Assembly: GCF_947648125.1 (NCBI RefSeq)
Contig: NZ_CANSMR010000013.1
Coordinates: 124,001-188,000, forward strand
Direction of reading: 5' to 3'
Source of the DNA: an uncultured Bradyrhizobium sp.
Lineage (GTDB): Bacteria; Pseudomonadota; Alphaproteobacteria; Rhizobiales; Xanthobacteraceae
Length of the DNA stretch: 64,000 nucleotides
Of the stretch, positions 19,739 through 29,123 are shown piece by piece (position 1 is the first letter of the stretch; each line of letters opens with the position of its first letter). Below the pieces are notes generated by a model. It made no database searches and was not told the DNA's origin. It worked only from the letters and a program-made list of their open reading frames with translations. A program made the translations under genes and the position numbers.

Positions 19739-20482
19739 ATGAACCCGGCAAGCTACGCGGTCCTGTTCTTCGGCGCGCTTGCCGGCGGTTTCGTCTCCGG
19801 TCTTGCCGGCTTCGGCACCGCGCTGATGGCGCTCGGCATCTGGCTCTATGTGCTGCCGCCGACGCTTGCGGTGCCGCTGGTGCTGGTCTGCTCGGTGATC
19901 GCGCAGCTGTCGACGCTGCCGTCGATCTGGAAGACCATCGACTTCCGTCTGGTCTGGCCGTTCGTCATCTGCGGCCTCGCCGGCGTGCCGATCGGCATCT
20001 TGCTGATCGCCCGCGCCGACCCCGAGGTCTTCAAGCTGACGATCGGCGTCTTCCTCCTGGTGTTTCCGACCCTGCTGTTCCTGCAGCGCAAGCCGATGTC
20101 GATCGCCTTCGGCGGCAAATGGGCCGACGGCGCGATCGGATTTGCCGGCGGCATCCTCGGCGGCCTCGCCGGATTGTCCGGCCCGCTTCCGATCCTGTGG
20201 GCGAGCCTGCGCGGCTGGGGCAAGCAGCAACGCCGCGGCGTGTTTCAGATCTTCAACTTCACGATCCTGGCGGCCGCGCTTCTGGTCCAGATCGCAAGCG
20301 GCCTGGTGAAGCCCGAATTGATTTGGCTCGTGGCCTGCGCGTTTCCGGGAACGCTGCTCGGCGCCTGGCTTGGCTCGCGCCTCTATCACGCCCTCAGCGA
20401 CCGCAATTTTTCCGACGTCGTGCTGGTGCTGCTGTTGCTGTCCGGCGTGGCGCTGGTGTGGAACGGGCTGGCGCCGAAATAA
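19739..20482 (+). CDS. TauE/SafE-family sulfite/organosulfonate exporter-like membrane protein
   Basis: The 247-residue protein is nearly all hydrophobic helices, with the family's repeated glycine-rich motifs: GALAGGFVSGLAGFGTALMA in the first half and GAIGFAGGILGGLAGLSGPL in the second. The duplicated arrangement is typical of TauE/SafE. Family members move sulfite, sulfoacetate or other anions; the substrate is not evident. The ATG at 19739 follows a weak purine stretch. Confidence 0.9.
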   Translation: MNPASYAVLFFGALAGGFVSGLAGFGTALMALGIWLYVLPPTLAVPLVLVCSVIAQLSTLPSIWKTIDFRLVWPFVICGLAGVPIGILLIARADPEVFKLTIGVFLLVFPTLLFLQRKPMSIAFGGKWADGAIGFAGGILGGLAGLSGPLPILWASLRGWGKQQRRGVFQIFNFTILAAALLVQIASGLVKPELIWLVACAFPGTLLGAWLGSRLYHALSDRNFSDVVLVLLLLSGVALVWNGLAPK

Positions 20483-20600
20483 TGCTGGCGTGGCGCTTCA
20501 TTTAAATTTGACGTTCCGGCGAGGGCAATGGTTGATTTATTTGGCCCTATCCAGCCCCATAGCGTGCTTGGAAGCGTAAGAATGGGTGTCGAGCAACAAC

Positions 20601-20915
20601 ATGTCCAACCGACAGCCTGAAGTTGGAGCCTCGAGAGCAATACAAGTAGTTCGGCTTGCGATCTTATTTGGGTACGCAATTGCTGCATTCGGTTGCCTGA
20701 CTTATCAGGGAACCATGGAAAGGCAATTTCTGACTGGTCGAAAGGTCCCAATGCCTGCGTTGGAACAGACTGTCCCTCTGTCGATAAAGTCGAGCACGAC
20801 CTACGTAACCCCGTCCGAGCATACTGTTTATCTTCGAGTGGCTTGGGGCGCGTACGCAGCCTTCCTCATTGGTGCGATGAGCGTGGTGTCACTCAAAAAG
20901 TGGCCGATCCGCTGA
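20601..20915 (+). CDS. Putative small membrane protein, lower GC than neighbours
   Basis: The frame gives 104 residues from ATG 20601 (a GTG at 20586 is possible). Two hydrophobic segments flank a polar middle: VVRLAILFGYAIAAFGCLTY and YLRVAWGAYAAFLIGAMSVV. Base composition is visibly more AT-rich than in the flanking genes, which may indicate recent acquisition. No family is recognised. Confidence 0.5.
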   Translation: MSNRQPEVGASRAIQVVRLAILFGYAIAAFGCLTYQGTMERQFLTGRKVPMPALEQTVPLSIKSSTTYVTPSEHTVYLRVAWGAYAAFLIGAMSVVSLKKWPIR

Positions 20916-20974
20916 AACAGGTCTGTTACCTCGCGCGGCTGACGGGACTCTGCCCGTCAGCCACGCGCCATCAC

Positions 20975-22774
20975 TCACTCCGCCGCAGCCTGGCCGAACT
21001 CGGTCGCCTGCCGCTCGAACAGGCCGCGGTAGATACCGCCCTGTCGTGCGGCAAGCACCTCATGCGTGCCCTGCTCGACGATCTCGCCGCGATCGAACAC
21101 CAGGATGCGATCCATGCTGCGCACGGTCGACAGCCGGTGCGCGATCACGATCGAGGTCCGGCCCTTCATCAGCCGCTCCATTGCCTGCTGGATCAGCGCC
21201 TCGGATTCCGAATCGAGGCTCGAGGTCGCCTCGTCCAGGATCAGGATCGGCGCATCGGCCAGGAAGGCGCGCGCCAGCGCCACGCGCTGCCGCTCGCCGC
21301 CCGACAGCTTGACGCCGCGCTCGCCCACCAGCGTGCCGTAATCCTTCGGCAGCCGCATGATGAAGTCGTGCGCATTGGCAAGCCGCGCCGCCTGCTCGAT
21401 CGCCTCCATGCTGGCGCCCGGCCGGCCATAGGCGATGTTCTCCGCCAGCGTGCGGTGAAACAGGATCGGCTCCTGCTGCACGATCGCGATCTGGCTGCGC
21501 AGCGATTGCTGCGTCGCCTTGGCGATATCCTGACCGTCGATCAGGATTTTGCCGCCGGAGACGTCGTAGAGCCGCTGCACCAGCTTGACGAAGGTCGTCT
21601 TGCCGGAGCCGGAGCGCCCGACGAGGCCGACGCGCTCGCCAGCATCGATGTCGACCGACAGCCCGTCATAGAGCGGCAAGCGATGGCCGCCATAGTGGAA
21701 CGTGACGTCGTCGAACACGATACGGCCGCCCTGGATGTCGATCGTCCTGGCATCGACCGCATCGACAATGCCGAGCGGCTCGCCATGGATCTGCACCAGC
21801 TCCTCCATGTCGTTCACCGAACGCTGCAGGTTGTTGATGTGCATGCCGACATCCCGCAGGTACGCGTGGATGATGTAGTAGCTGGTCAGCACATAGGTGA
21901 CGTCGCCCGGCGTGGCTTGGCCGGCCGCCCACAGCAGGATCGCGCCGCCGATCACCGAGGCGCGGAAGCACAGCAGCACCAGGAGCTGCGCCGTCGAGGT
22001 GTGGTTGTAGCGGAACCAGGTCCGCCGCACCCGCCGGCGCCAGCGGCTGATGACACCGTCGAGCCGCATGTCCTCGCGCGTCTCGGCGCCGAACGACTTC
22101 ACCACCGCGTTGCAGGTCAAGGCATCGGCCAGCGTGCCGCCGACCTTGGTGTCCCACGCATTGGAGACGCGCGCGGCAGGCGCGACGTAGCGCACCTGGA
22201 ACACCATGGTCATCGCGACATAGATCACCGAACCCACGGCGATCACCGCGCCGAGCGATGGCCAGTGCAGCCCGAGCAGGATCATCGAGCCGAGCAGCAC
22301 CACGAGCGACGGCAACAGCGCCATCAGGATGGTGTCGTTCAACAGGTCGAGCGCCCACATGCCGCGCGTGATCTTGCGCACGGTGGAGCCCGCGAACGAA
22401 TTGGCGTGCCAGTCGGTCGAGAAGCGCTGCACGCGCATGAAGGCCTGCTGTCCGACATCGGACATCGTCTTCAGCGTGAACGGCACGATGGTCTGGATAC
22501 CGACCAGCCGCAGCATCAGCGACAGCGCGCCGAGGCCGACGATGGCGCCGAACGCCAGCATCGCCGCATGGCGTGCGGCGGCATCGGTCGCGCCCGCGGT
22601 CAGCGCGTCGACCAGATGGCCGGAGAATACCGGCATGAACAGGTCGGCCGCGGTCGCGCCGAGGAATCCCGCCGTCACCGCGAAGGCGCGCAGCGGCTGC
22701 TCCAGCCAATGGCGGAACACGAATGGCAGGACGATCCGGATCGCGGCCGGTCGCTTGTTGGTCAGAGAGGTCAT
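20975..22774 (-). CDS. ABC exporter, fused membrane and ATPase domains
   Basis: The 599-residue half-transporter has an N-terminal six-helix exporter domain and a C-terminal ATPase. Visible motifs are Walker A GRSGSGKTT, Q-loop IVQQEPILFH, signature LSGGERQR, Walker B ILILDEATSS and switch His in IVIAHRLSTV. It would work as a homodimer exporting a lipid, peptide or drug. The ATG at MTSLTNK is preferred over one 18 codons upstream. A short ORF (22924-22989) and a 150-base leader precede it. Confidence 0.93.
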   Translation of the reverse strand: MTSLTNKRPAAIRIVLPFVFRHWLEQPLRAFAVTAGFLGATAADLFMPVFSGHLVDALTAGATDAAARHAAMLAFGAIVGLGALSLMLRLVGIQTIVPFTLKTMSDVGQQAFMRVQRFSTDWHANSFAGSTVRKITRGMWALDLLNDTILMALLPSLVVLLGSMILLGLHWPSLGAVIAVGSVIYVAMTMVFQVRYVAPAARVSNAWDTKVGGTLADALTCNAVVKSFGAETREDMRLDGVISRWRRRVRRTWFRYNHTSTAQLLVLLCFRASVIGGAILLWAAGQATPGDVTYVLTSYYIIHAYLRDVGMHINNLQRSVNDMEELVQIHGEPLGIVDAVDARTIDIQGGRIVFDDVTFHYGGHRLPLYDGLSVDIDAGERVGLVGRSGSGKTTFVKLVQRLYDVSGGKILIDGQDIAKATQQSLRSQIAIVQQEPILFHRTLAENIAYGRPGASMEAIEQAARLANAHDFIMRLPKDYGTLVGERGVKLSGGERQRVALARAFLADAPILILDEATSSLDSESEALIQQAMERLMKGRTSIVIAHRLSTVRSMDRILVFDRGEIVEQGTHEVLAARQGGIYRGLFERQATEFGQAAAE

Positions 22775-22923
22775 GGCACATTCCGGCCGCGCTTCTGCTG
22801 CGCAAGCCGGCTCCATCTGAGGCGACATGCGGACGGAATCCGGCCGCTTATGTCGCTGGAAATTGTAGATAAATTGTTGGGAAGTTTGGATGATCGGGCA
22901 TCAAGCCCGTTCAGCGCTGGGAC

Positions 22924-22989
22924 CTAACGCGCGAGAGCGCCCAGGAGCAACGAACGCGGGCGCACGGTCTGCGAAACAAACGACATCAT
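22924..22989 (-). CDS. Possible 21-residue leader peptide upstream of ABC exporter
   Basis: A GGGGAG ribosome-binding site sits 6 bases before an ATG that opens a 21-codon frame reading MMSFVSQTVRPRSLLLGALA then Arg and TAG. It lies 149 bases upstream of the exporter start on the same strand, in a 365-base region otherwise without genes. A small hairpin (GGGC-loop-GCCC) follows its stop. It could be a regulatory leader; length alone makes chance possible. Confidence 0.35.
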   Translation of the reverse strand: MMSFVSQTVRPRSLLLGALAR

Positions 22990-23139
22990 GTGCATCTCCC
23001 CGGTTCGTGAAACGATGGCGCTGCTTATAAATGCATCACGCGCGATTGGCAAGATGACAAGCGCGTGAGTGCGTCAACGTGTCGATGATGCAACGCTCTG
23101 CACGCGACCGGGCACACATCGCGCGCGAAGCCGATGCGC

Positions 23140-24729
23140 TCAATGCGCGTCGCCGCCGCCCGTGGTCAATGACGGCGGCTTGTTGACGAACAGCACCAGA
23201 ACGCTGAGCGCGACATAGAACAGCGACAGCATGAGGAAGGCGTCGCCATAGCCCATCACCGCGGCCTGCCGGTGCACGATCTGCGAGAGCTGCTTCATCG
23301 CCATGATGGCGGAATCGCCCATGCCCTGCATCCGCTGGGTGAGCATGTTGAGGGTCTCGACCGCGGTGGTGTTGCCCCAGGTCACGCGGTCCTGCAATCG
23401 CGAGATATGCAGATCGGTGCGGTCGTTGAGCACCTCGTTAATGACAGCGAGCCCGAGCGCGCCGCCGAGGTTGCGCATCAGGTTGAACAGGCCGGAAGCG
23501 TTCTTGACGCGGTCCTGCGGCAGCGTGGCGAGCGCGATGTTGTTGGTCGGCACCATCGCGCACATCATGCCGATGCCGCGCAGGATCTGCGGCAGCAACA
23601 GCTCGTAGAAATCATAGTCGCGGGTGATCCAGGTCATCTGCCAGGAGCCGAGCGCGAACGTGACGAGGCCGAAGGCGATGATGTAGCGCAAATCGACCTT
23701 CTGCATCAGCCGGCCGATGACGGGCGCCATCAGGAACATGGTGACGCCGGAGACGAACATGGTCTCGCCGATCATCAGCGCGCTGTAGCCGCGGATCTCG
23801 GCGAGATAGCGCGGATAGACGTAGGTCAGGCCGTAGAGCCCGATGCCGATGCAGAATTGCAGCACGCAGCCGACCGCGAAGTTGCGGTTGGAGAAGGCGT
23901 AGAGATCGACGATCGGCTCCTCCGCGGTCAGCACCCGCCAGAAGAAGGCGATCGCCGAGACGAAGCCGACCGCGGCGCAGACCGCGACCGAGGTGTCCTG
24001 CAGCCACTCATATTGCGGGCCTTCCTCCAGCACATATTCGAGCGAGCCGAGGAAGCCGCCCATGAAGATCAGGCCCCACCAGTCGAAGCGATCGAGCAGC
24101 GCGAAGTTCGGCTGGTCGAAATCGATCAGCGCCAATACGCCAATGGTGATGATGACGCCGGGCACGATGTTGATGAAGAACAGCCAGTGCCACGACATCA
24201 AATCGGTGATGTAGCCGCCGACGGTCGGGCCCACCGTCGGCGCAAGCGTCGCGACTAGGCCGATGATCGGCGCCACGATGTAAAACTTCGAGCGCGGGAA
24301 AATCAAATAGGCCGAGGCGAACACCGTCGGGATCATGCCGGCGCCGAGAAAGCCCTGCAACGCGCGCCACAGGATCATCTGCTCGATCGAGGAAGCGAAG
24401 CCGCACAAGAGGCTCGACACCGTGAAGCCGAACGCCGAGATCGCAAACAACAGCCGGGTGCCAAGTGCGCGCGACAAGAAGCCGGACAGCGGGATCGCGA
24501 TCACCTCGGCGATCAGATAGGCGGTCTGCACCCACGACACTTCGGTCGAGGATGCCGACAGGCCGGCTTGGATCTCGGTCAGCGACGCCGAGACGATCTG
24601 GATGTCCAGGATCGACATGAACATGCCGAACACCATGATGATGAAGGCAAACAGCCGCTTCGGCTGGATGCGCTCGGACTCCGAGGCGCCGGTCATCATC
24701 GAGGGCGAAGCAGTGGTCGCGTCGGCCAT
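23140..24729 (-). CDS. DHA2-family MFS multidrug efflux permease (EmrB type)
   Basis: The 529-residue product has about 14 hydrophobic helices, as in the drug:H+ antiporter-2 family. Motifs include MFMSILDIQIVSASLTEIQ in helix 1 and the motif-C-like LVATLAPTVGPTVGGYITD. It lies 43 bases after an EmrA-type adaptor, so the two form a tripartite pump with an outer-membrane channel encoded elsewhere. Control is probably by the TetR at 26290. Confidence 0.93.
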   Translation of the reverse strand: MADATTASPSMMTGASESERIQPKRLFAFIIMVFGMFMSILDIQIVSASLTEIQAGLSASSTEVSWVQTAYLIAEVIAIPLSGFLSRALGTRLLFAISAFGFTVSSLLCGFASSIEQMILWRALQGFLGAGMIPTVFASAYLIFPRSKFYIVAPIIGLVATLAPTVGPTVGGYITDLMSWHWLFFINIVPGVIITIGVLALIDFDQPNFALLDRFDWWGLIFMGGFLGSLEYVLEEGPQYEWLQDTSVAVCAAVGFVSAIAFFWRVLTAEEPIVDLYAFSNRNFAVGCVLQFCIGIGLYGLTYVYPRYLAEIRGYSALMIGETMFVSGVTMFLMAPVIGRLMQKVDLRYIIAFGLVTFALGSWQMTWITRDYDFYELLLPQILRGIGMMCAMVPTNNIALATLPQDRVKNASGLFNLMRNLGGALGLAVINEVLNDRTDLHISRLQDRVTWGNTTAVETLNMLTQRMQGMGDSAIMAMKQLSQIVHRQAAVMGYGDAFLMLSLFYVALSVLVLFVNKPPSLTTGGGDAH

Positions 24730-24772
24730 GGGCTCATCAGGCTCCGAGCCTCGGACTGCGTCCGAAGCTTCA

Positions 24773-26101
24773 TCACTGCGGATGGATCATCATCGGTGCG
24801 TCGAGGTCGGTATCGGCGTCGGCATCGGCCGCGCCCTCTCGCGTGTCGACGGTGGTGTAGACCGACATCCCGGCGCGCAGCATGCCCTGCTTGGCGACGC
24901 TATTCGGCACCCGGATGCGGACCGGCAGGCGCTGCACGATCTTGGTGAAGTTGCCGGTGGCGTTGTCGGGCGGCAGCAGCGTGAACACCGAGCCTGCCGC
25001 CGGCGAAATGCTGTCGACGATACCGGTGAACTTGCGGAAGCCGTAGGCGTCGACCTTGATCGTCACCCGCTGTCCGGTGCGGATGCGCTTGAGCTGGGTC
25101 TCTTTGTAGTTGGCGTCGATGAAGACGCCGTCGAGCGGCACCACATTGCCGAGCCGCTGGCCGACATTGATGTAGTCGCCGGTGTTGACCAGGCGGTTGG
25201 AGAAGGTGCCGTCGACCGGCGCGCGCACCTTCGTGAAATCGAGGTCGCGCTCGGCCCTGGCGAGCTGGGTCTGCAATTCGGCGAGCTGGGCGCGGGCCTC
25301 GGCCTGCTGCGCCTTGGTCACCTCGACATTGTCCTTGGCAGCATCATAGGCCGCCTGCGCCGAGCGCACCGCAGCCGCCCCCTGGTCGCGGCCGGCTTCG
25401 GACACTTCGAAGGTGGCGCGCGAGGCAAAACCCTTGGTGCTCAGCGCCTGCTGGCGATCGAAATCGAGATCCGCGCGCTTCAGGCCGGCCTGGGCGGACA
25501 CCAGCTGCGCCTGCGCCTGCTCGACCGAACTCACCGCGGCCGCGACCTGGCGGCCGATGCGCTCGATCGTCGCCTGCTGCGTCCCGATCCTGGTGCGCGC
25601 GGCGTCGACCGCGATACGATAGTCGCCGTCATCGATCCGGAAGATCACATCGCCTGCCCGCACCAGCGCGTTGTCGCCAGGCAGGATCGCAGCGATATGG
25701 CCCGCGACGCGCGCACCGAGCATGGTGTTGTTGGCGCGGACATAGGCGTCGTCGGTCGAGACATAGAAGCGCCCGACCATCAGGTAGTAAGCGGCATAGC
25801 TCGCGGCGGCGAGCGCCAGCAGCCCGACCACGCCCATCATCACGAATTTGCGCTTGCCGGACTTCGGTGCCGCGGCGGCGGGCGACGCCGCCTTCTCGGG
25901 CGCAGAAGCGGGCGGTGCCTCGGCGGGACGCCTGTCACCGGGACCCTTTTCGACAGGCCCCCTGGCCTCGTCGGCCCTTTTAGCTTCGTCAGTTCTGGCC
26001 TGCTCGCCGAGATCGACGGATGCGTCGCGCGCCATCGCGTCCTCAGCCATCTCAGGCTCGGAACGAACAATGCGTGCAGCCTGATCCCGTGCTGCGGCCA
26101 T
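24773..26101 (-). CDS. HlyD/EmrA-family membrane fusion protein
   Basis: The 442-residue adaptor has a charged proline/alanine-rich cytoplasmic N-terminus of about 85 residues, one membrane helix (FVMMGVVGLLALAAASYAAY), then the beta-barrel start FYVSTDDAYVRANNTMLGAR. A long coiled-coil hairpin is flanked by lipoyl halves and closed by VRAPVDGTFSNRLVNTGDYI. GGGAG precedes the chosen ATG. It is first in the emrAB-type operon and divergent from its TetR. Confidence 0.92.
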   Translation of the reverse strand: MAAARDQAARIVRSEPEMAEDAMARDASVDLGEQARTDEAKRADEARGPVEKGPGDRRPAEAPPASAPEKAASPAAAAPKSGKRKFVMMGVVGLLALAAASYAAYYLMVGRFYVSTDDAYVRANNTMLGARVAGHIAAILPGDNALVRAGDVIFRIDDGDYRIAVDAARTRIGTQQATIERIGRQVAAAVSSVEQAQAQLVSAQAGLKRADLDFDRQQALSTKGFASRATFEVSEAGRDQGAAAVRSAQAAYDAAKDNVEVTKAQQAEARAQLAELQTQLARAERDLDFTKVRAPVDGTFSNRLVNTGDYINVGQRLGNVVPLDGVFIDANYKETQLKRIRTGQRVTIKVDAYGFRKFTGIVDSISPAAGSVFTLLPPDNATGNFTKIVQRLPVRIRVPNSVAKQGMLRAGMSVYTTVDTREGAADADADTDLDAPMMIHPQ

Positions 26102-26182
26102 AACCGAGGCTCCCCAGAAAAAACTCGACACGCGCATGGCGGAAGAACGGCCGTGCGGTGCATCGTCACTCCCACCAATACC

Positions 26183-26205
26183 ATTGACCGAACGGTTCGG
26201 TCAAT
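26183..26205. promoter_or_regulatory. TetR operator palindrome between emrA-type gene and tetR
   Basis: ATTGACCGAAC and GTTCGGTCAAT are perfect 11-base inverted arms around a single G. The site lies 82 bases upstream of the efflux operon start and 85 bases before the divergent tetR, the usual place for a shared operator. Confidence 0.85.
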
Positions 26206-26289
26206 CTACATTCCCGCCGAGCGGATTATAAGGCTTCGATTCTTCCCGGACTGATTCCGGGTTGGGTTCTTTCGCGAGAAGCTAAATCA

Positions 26290-26937
26290 ATGGTTGCAGC
26301 GTCCCCAAACCCCCTCCACCTCGTCGCCGGCGACGAGGAGTCCTCGAAGCGCCGCCAGATCCTGGACGGCGCCCGCAAGGTGTTCCTGGAGCTCGGCTTT
26401 GACGGCGCCAGCATGGGCGAGATCGCCCGCGCCGCCGCCGTCTCCAAGGGCACCCTGTACGTGTATTTCCCCGACAAGGCCGGGCTGTTCGCGGCGATCG
26501 TCGAGGAGGAAAAGCACGAGCAGGGCAAGGTCGCCTTCAACTTCGATCCGGCGCGCGACGTCGACACCACCCTCCCCGAATTCGGCCGCGCGTATGTCGC
26601 GGTGCTGTGTCGCCCCGGCGGCGGCTCGGCGATCCGCACCGTGATGGCGATCGCCGAGCGGATGCCCGAGCTCGGCAGCCGGTTCTACACCCATGTGATC
26701 GCCCACACCGTCGACCGCTTCGCGGCCTATCTCGAGGCGCGCGCCGCACTCGGCGAGCTGGTGATCGACGACTATCAGCTCGCGGCCTGGCAGTTCATGC
26801 AGATGTGCCAGGCGACGCTGTTCCAGGCGTTCATCTTCCAGGCCAATCCGTCGCCCTCGCCGGAGCGGATCGCTGATGTCGTCGACAGCGCGACGCGCGT
26901 GTTCTTCGCGGCATACCGGCCAAAGCAAGCGGATTGA
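26290..26937 (+). CDS. TetR/AcrR-family repressor of the adjacent efflux operon
   Basis: The 215-residue protein has the TetR DNA-binding domain near residues 20-65: RRQILDGARKVFLELGFDGA then SMGEIARAAAVSKGTLYVYF. A helical ligand-binding domain resembling TetR_C AcrR types follows. Divergent orientation and the 23-bp palindrome at 26183-26205 imply it represses itself and the emrAB-type pump until a drug-like ligand binds. Ligand unknown. Confidence 0.92.
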   Translation: MVAASPNPLHLVAGDEESSKRRQILDGARKVFLELGFDGASMGEIARAAAVSKGTLYVYFPDKAGLFAAIVEEEKHEQGKVAFNFDPARDVDTTLPEFGRAYVAVLCRPGGGSAIRTVMAIAERMPELGSRFYTHVIAHTVDRFAAYLEARAALGELVIDDYQLAAWQFMQMCQATLFQAFIFQANPSPSPERIADVVDSATRVFFAAYRPKQAD

Positions 26938-27011
26938 ACCCCGGCCGTCGCAAGACAGGCGCGTAACGATCCAATACGACTATTTCTTTTGGAAGGACCG
27001 CAACTTGGCGC

Positions 27012-27040
27012 TTGTCGCGCGACGCCACCTCGCGCGACAA
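27012..27040 (+). promoter_or_regulatory. Inverted repeat/hairpin just before LuxR-type gene
   Basis: TTGTCGCGCGA (27012-27022) and TCGCGCGACAA (27030-27040) are perfect 11-base arms with a 7-base loop. The right arm ends 8 bases before the ATG at 27049, where the ribosome-binding site should lie. It could act as an RNA structure or as a DNA operator. Confidence 0.6.
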
Positions 27041-27048
27041 TTCCCAGC

Positions 27049-28146
27049 ATGAACGGGGATATCGACCCAGATCGAATGTCCAGCGTAATGGCGCGGCTGG
27101 GGGACGCAGTGGTCGACCCGACGGCGTGGACCGACATCATGACGTCGATCTGCGAAGCGGTGGGTGCAACCGGCGCCGTGCTGCTGCAAAGCGACGTGCG
27201 GACCCCGGACGTGCCACGCACGGCGTCGACCGAAGAGATGGTGCAGCTCTACTTCGCACACAACTGGCATGAGCAGGATTCGCGCGCTCCAGGCATTCCG
27301 CGAGCAATGGCCGGCGAAGTGATCACCGATCAGGACTTGCTGACACCCGAGCAGATCCGGTCCGATCCGATGTACAATGAGGTGCTGTATCCGTTCGGCT
27401 TCAAATGGTTCGCCGGCATCGGCTTCTGGGCCGACAGCGCACCGTGGGTGCTGACGTTGCAGCGCACCGGAGAGGAAGGACTTTTCGATACACGCGAGAC
27501 GCGGCTGCTGGCGCAGCTGGGGCCGCGCCTGACGGAGACAGCGACACTGTCGACTGTGGTCGGCCGCATCGCGCTCTCCTCCATGACCGGCATTCTCGAC
27601 CGGGTGCGGCAGCCGGCCGTCGTACTCGACCGCGCAGGCCTTGTGATCGATCGCAACGCAGCCGCCGATGCCGGCTTCGATGCGGACATCAGGATCAGGG
27701 ATCGCCGGCTGATCGTGCGCGACAGGGCGGCACAGGCGCGGCTTGATCAAGTCGTCGATCTGATCCGCGCCGCACCCGAGCGCGCGGCGCTGCCAATCGA
27801 GCCGATCCTGATCCGCCGTACGCAAAAGGGGCCGGTGGTTTTGCGCGTGTTGCCGATCGACGGTGCGGCACGCAACGTCTTCCTCGGCGCACGGGCGATG
27901 CTGGTCTTCGTCAATTTGACGCCACACGCGATGCCCGAGCCTGGCTTGATCGCCCAAGCATTCGACCTCACGCCGGCAGAGGCGCGGCTGGTGGCGCTGC
28001 TCGCGGGCGGCCTCTCGATCGCCGACGCTGCCGAACGGCTCGGAATCGTTCGTGACACGGCACGCAACCAGTTGAAGTCGGCCTTCGCCAAAACCGGCAC
28101 GCACCGCCAGCCCGAACTGGTCAGCCTCGTCCTTCGTATCGCCTGA
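27049..28146 (+). CDS. LuxR-type helix-turn-helix transcriptional regulator
   Basis: The 365-residue protein ends in a LuxR/GerE-type helix-turn-helix: FDLTPAEARLVALLAGGLSI then ADAAERLGIVRDTARNQLKS. The first 200 or so residues look like a sensory fold, with PAS/GAF-like features around residues 180-280. It does not carry a recognisable acyl-homoserine-lactone domain or phosphorylatable receiver. Proteins of this architecture are frequent in Bradyrhizobium and poorly characterised. The start at 27049 places a hairpin over the ribosome-binding site. Confidence 0.85.
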   Translation: MNGDIDPDRMSSVMARLGDAVVDPTAWTDIMTSICEAVGATGAVLLQSDVRTPDVPRTASTEEMVQLYFAHNWHEQDSRAPGIPRAMAGEVITDQDLLTPEQIRSDPMYNEVLYPFGFKWFAGIGFWADSAPWVLTLQRTGEEGLFDTRETRLLAQLGPRLTETATLSTVVGRIALSSMTGILDRVRQPAVVLDRAGLVIDRNAAADAGFDADIRIRDRRLIVRDRAAQARLDQVVDLIRAAPERAALPIEPILIRRTQKGPVVLRVLPIDGAARNVFLGARAMLVFVNLTPHAMPEPGLIAQAFDLTPAEARLVALLAGGLSIADAAERLGIVRDTARNQLKSAFAKTGTHRQPELVSLVLRIA

Positions 28147-28280
28147 GCATGGCGCCGCACCGGCGCGGTCCCTGCGGCCTCCTCAGCTTGACGGACCCAC
28201 ACTCTTTAGGCCCCCAAGGGGGATTGTTCTCCCGCCGTCGATGTGCACGATCAATAACCGGCGCGAAGAGATCATCGGCC

Positions 28281-29123
28281 ATGAACGAGATCATCATACG
28301 CACGATGCAGCCCGACGAAATCGCGCTGGCGGTGGACTGGGCCGCGGCGGAGGGATGGAATCCCGGTCTCGCCGATGCGCCCTGCTTTGCCGCCGAAGAT
28401 CCGCAGGGATTCTTGATCGGCGAGCTCGACGGAGAGCCGGCCGCGGTGATCTCCTGCGTCAATTACGGCACGCGTTTCTCTTTCCTCGGCTTCTACATCG
28501 TGCGCCCGGATCTGCGCGGCCGCGGCTATGGTCTGAAGATCTGGAACGCGGCCATCGCGCATGCGCATCCGCGCGTGATCGGGCTCGATGGCGTGGTGGC
28601 GCAGCAGGCGAACTACCAAAAGTCCGGCTTCGCGCTCGCTTACGCCAATGTGCGCTACGGCGGCACGGTCACCGTACCGTCCGCGCCGAACGCCGGTATC
28701 GTCGCGCTGACCGAGGTGCCTATGGCGCTGGTCGAGACCGATGACGCCACGGTGTTTCCCGCACCGCGTCCGGCCTTCCTGCGTGCCTGGATCAACACAT
28801 CAGGGCATGTCGGACGCGCGCTGATGCGCGACGGCCGGCTGGCCGGCTGGGGTGTGATCCGTCCATGCCGCACCGGCCGCAAGATCGGTCCGCTCGTCGC
28901 CGACGACCGCGCCGCCGCTGAGTCCATTCTTTCGGCATTGCTCGCCAGCGCAGGCAGCGGCGACATCTTCCTCGATGTTCCCGCGGTCAACCGCGACGCC
29001 GTGGCGCTGGCGCAAGGCCTCGGGCTGTCGCCGGTGTTCGAGACCGCGCGGATGTATACCGGCGCGATCCCGCCATTGCGGATCGATCGCGTGTTCGGCG
29101 TCACGACATTCGAGCTCGGCTAG
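28281..29123 (+). CDS. GNAT-family N-acetyltransferase (tandem domains)
   Basis: The 280-residue protein has an N-terminal GNAT domain with the acetyl-CoA loop RPDLRGRGYGLKIWNAA and a C-terminal second acetyltransferase-like domain (GRKIGPLVADDRAAAESILS ... FLDVPAVNRDAVALAQGLGL). This two-domain layout matches GNATs annotated with an Acetyltransf_18 tail. Substrate unknown. It stands alone. Confidence 0.9.
   Translation: MNEIIIRTMQPDEIALAVDWAAAEGWNPGLADAPCFAAEDPQGFLIGELDGEPAAVISCVNYGTRFSFLGFYIVRPDLRGRGYGLKIWNAAIAHAHPRVIGLDGVVAQQANYQKSGFALAYANVRYGGTVTVPSAPNAGIVALTEVPMALVETDDATVFPAPRPAFLRAWINTSGHVGRALMRDGRLAGWGVIRPCRTGRKIGPLVADDRAAAESILSALLASAGSGDIFLDVPAVNRDAVALAQGLGLSPVFETARMYTGAIPPLRIDRVFGVTTFELG

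Noticed and set aside
15200-20950. Possible genomic island because of mixed functions and the lower-GC gene at 20601
   Set aside because: No integrase, tRNA attachment site, direct repeats or transposase is visible, and most genes have host-like composition.
20693-22927. 744-codon plus-strand frame opposite the ABC exporter
   Set aside because: Shadow of the exporter coding sequence; composition is typical of antisense GC-rich DNA.
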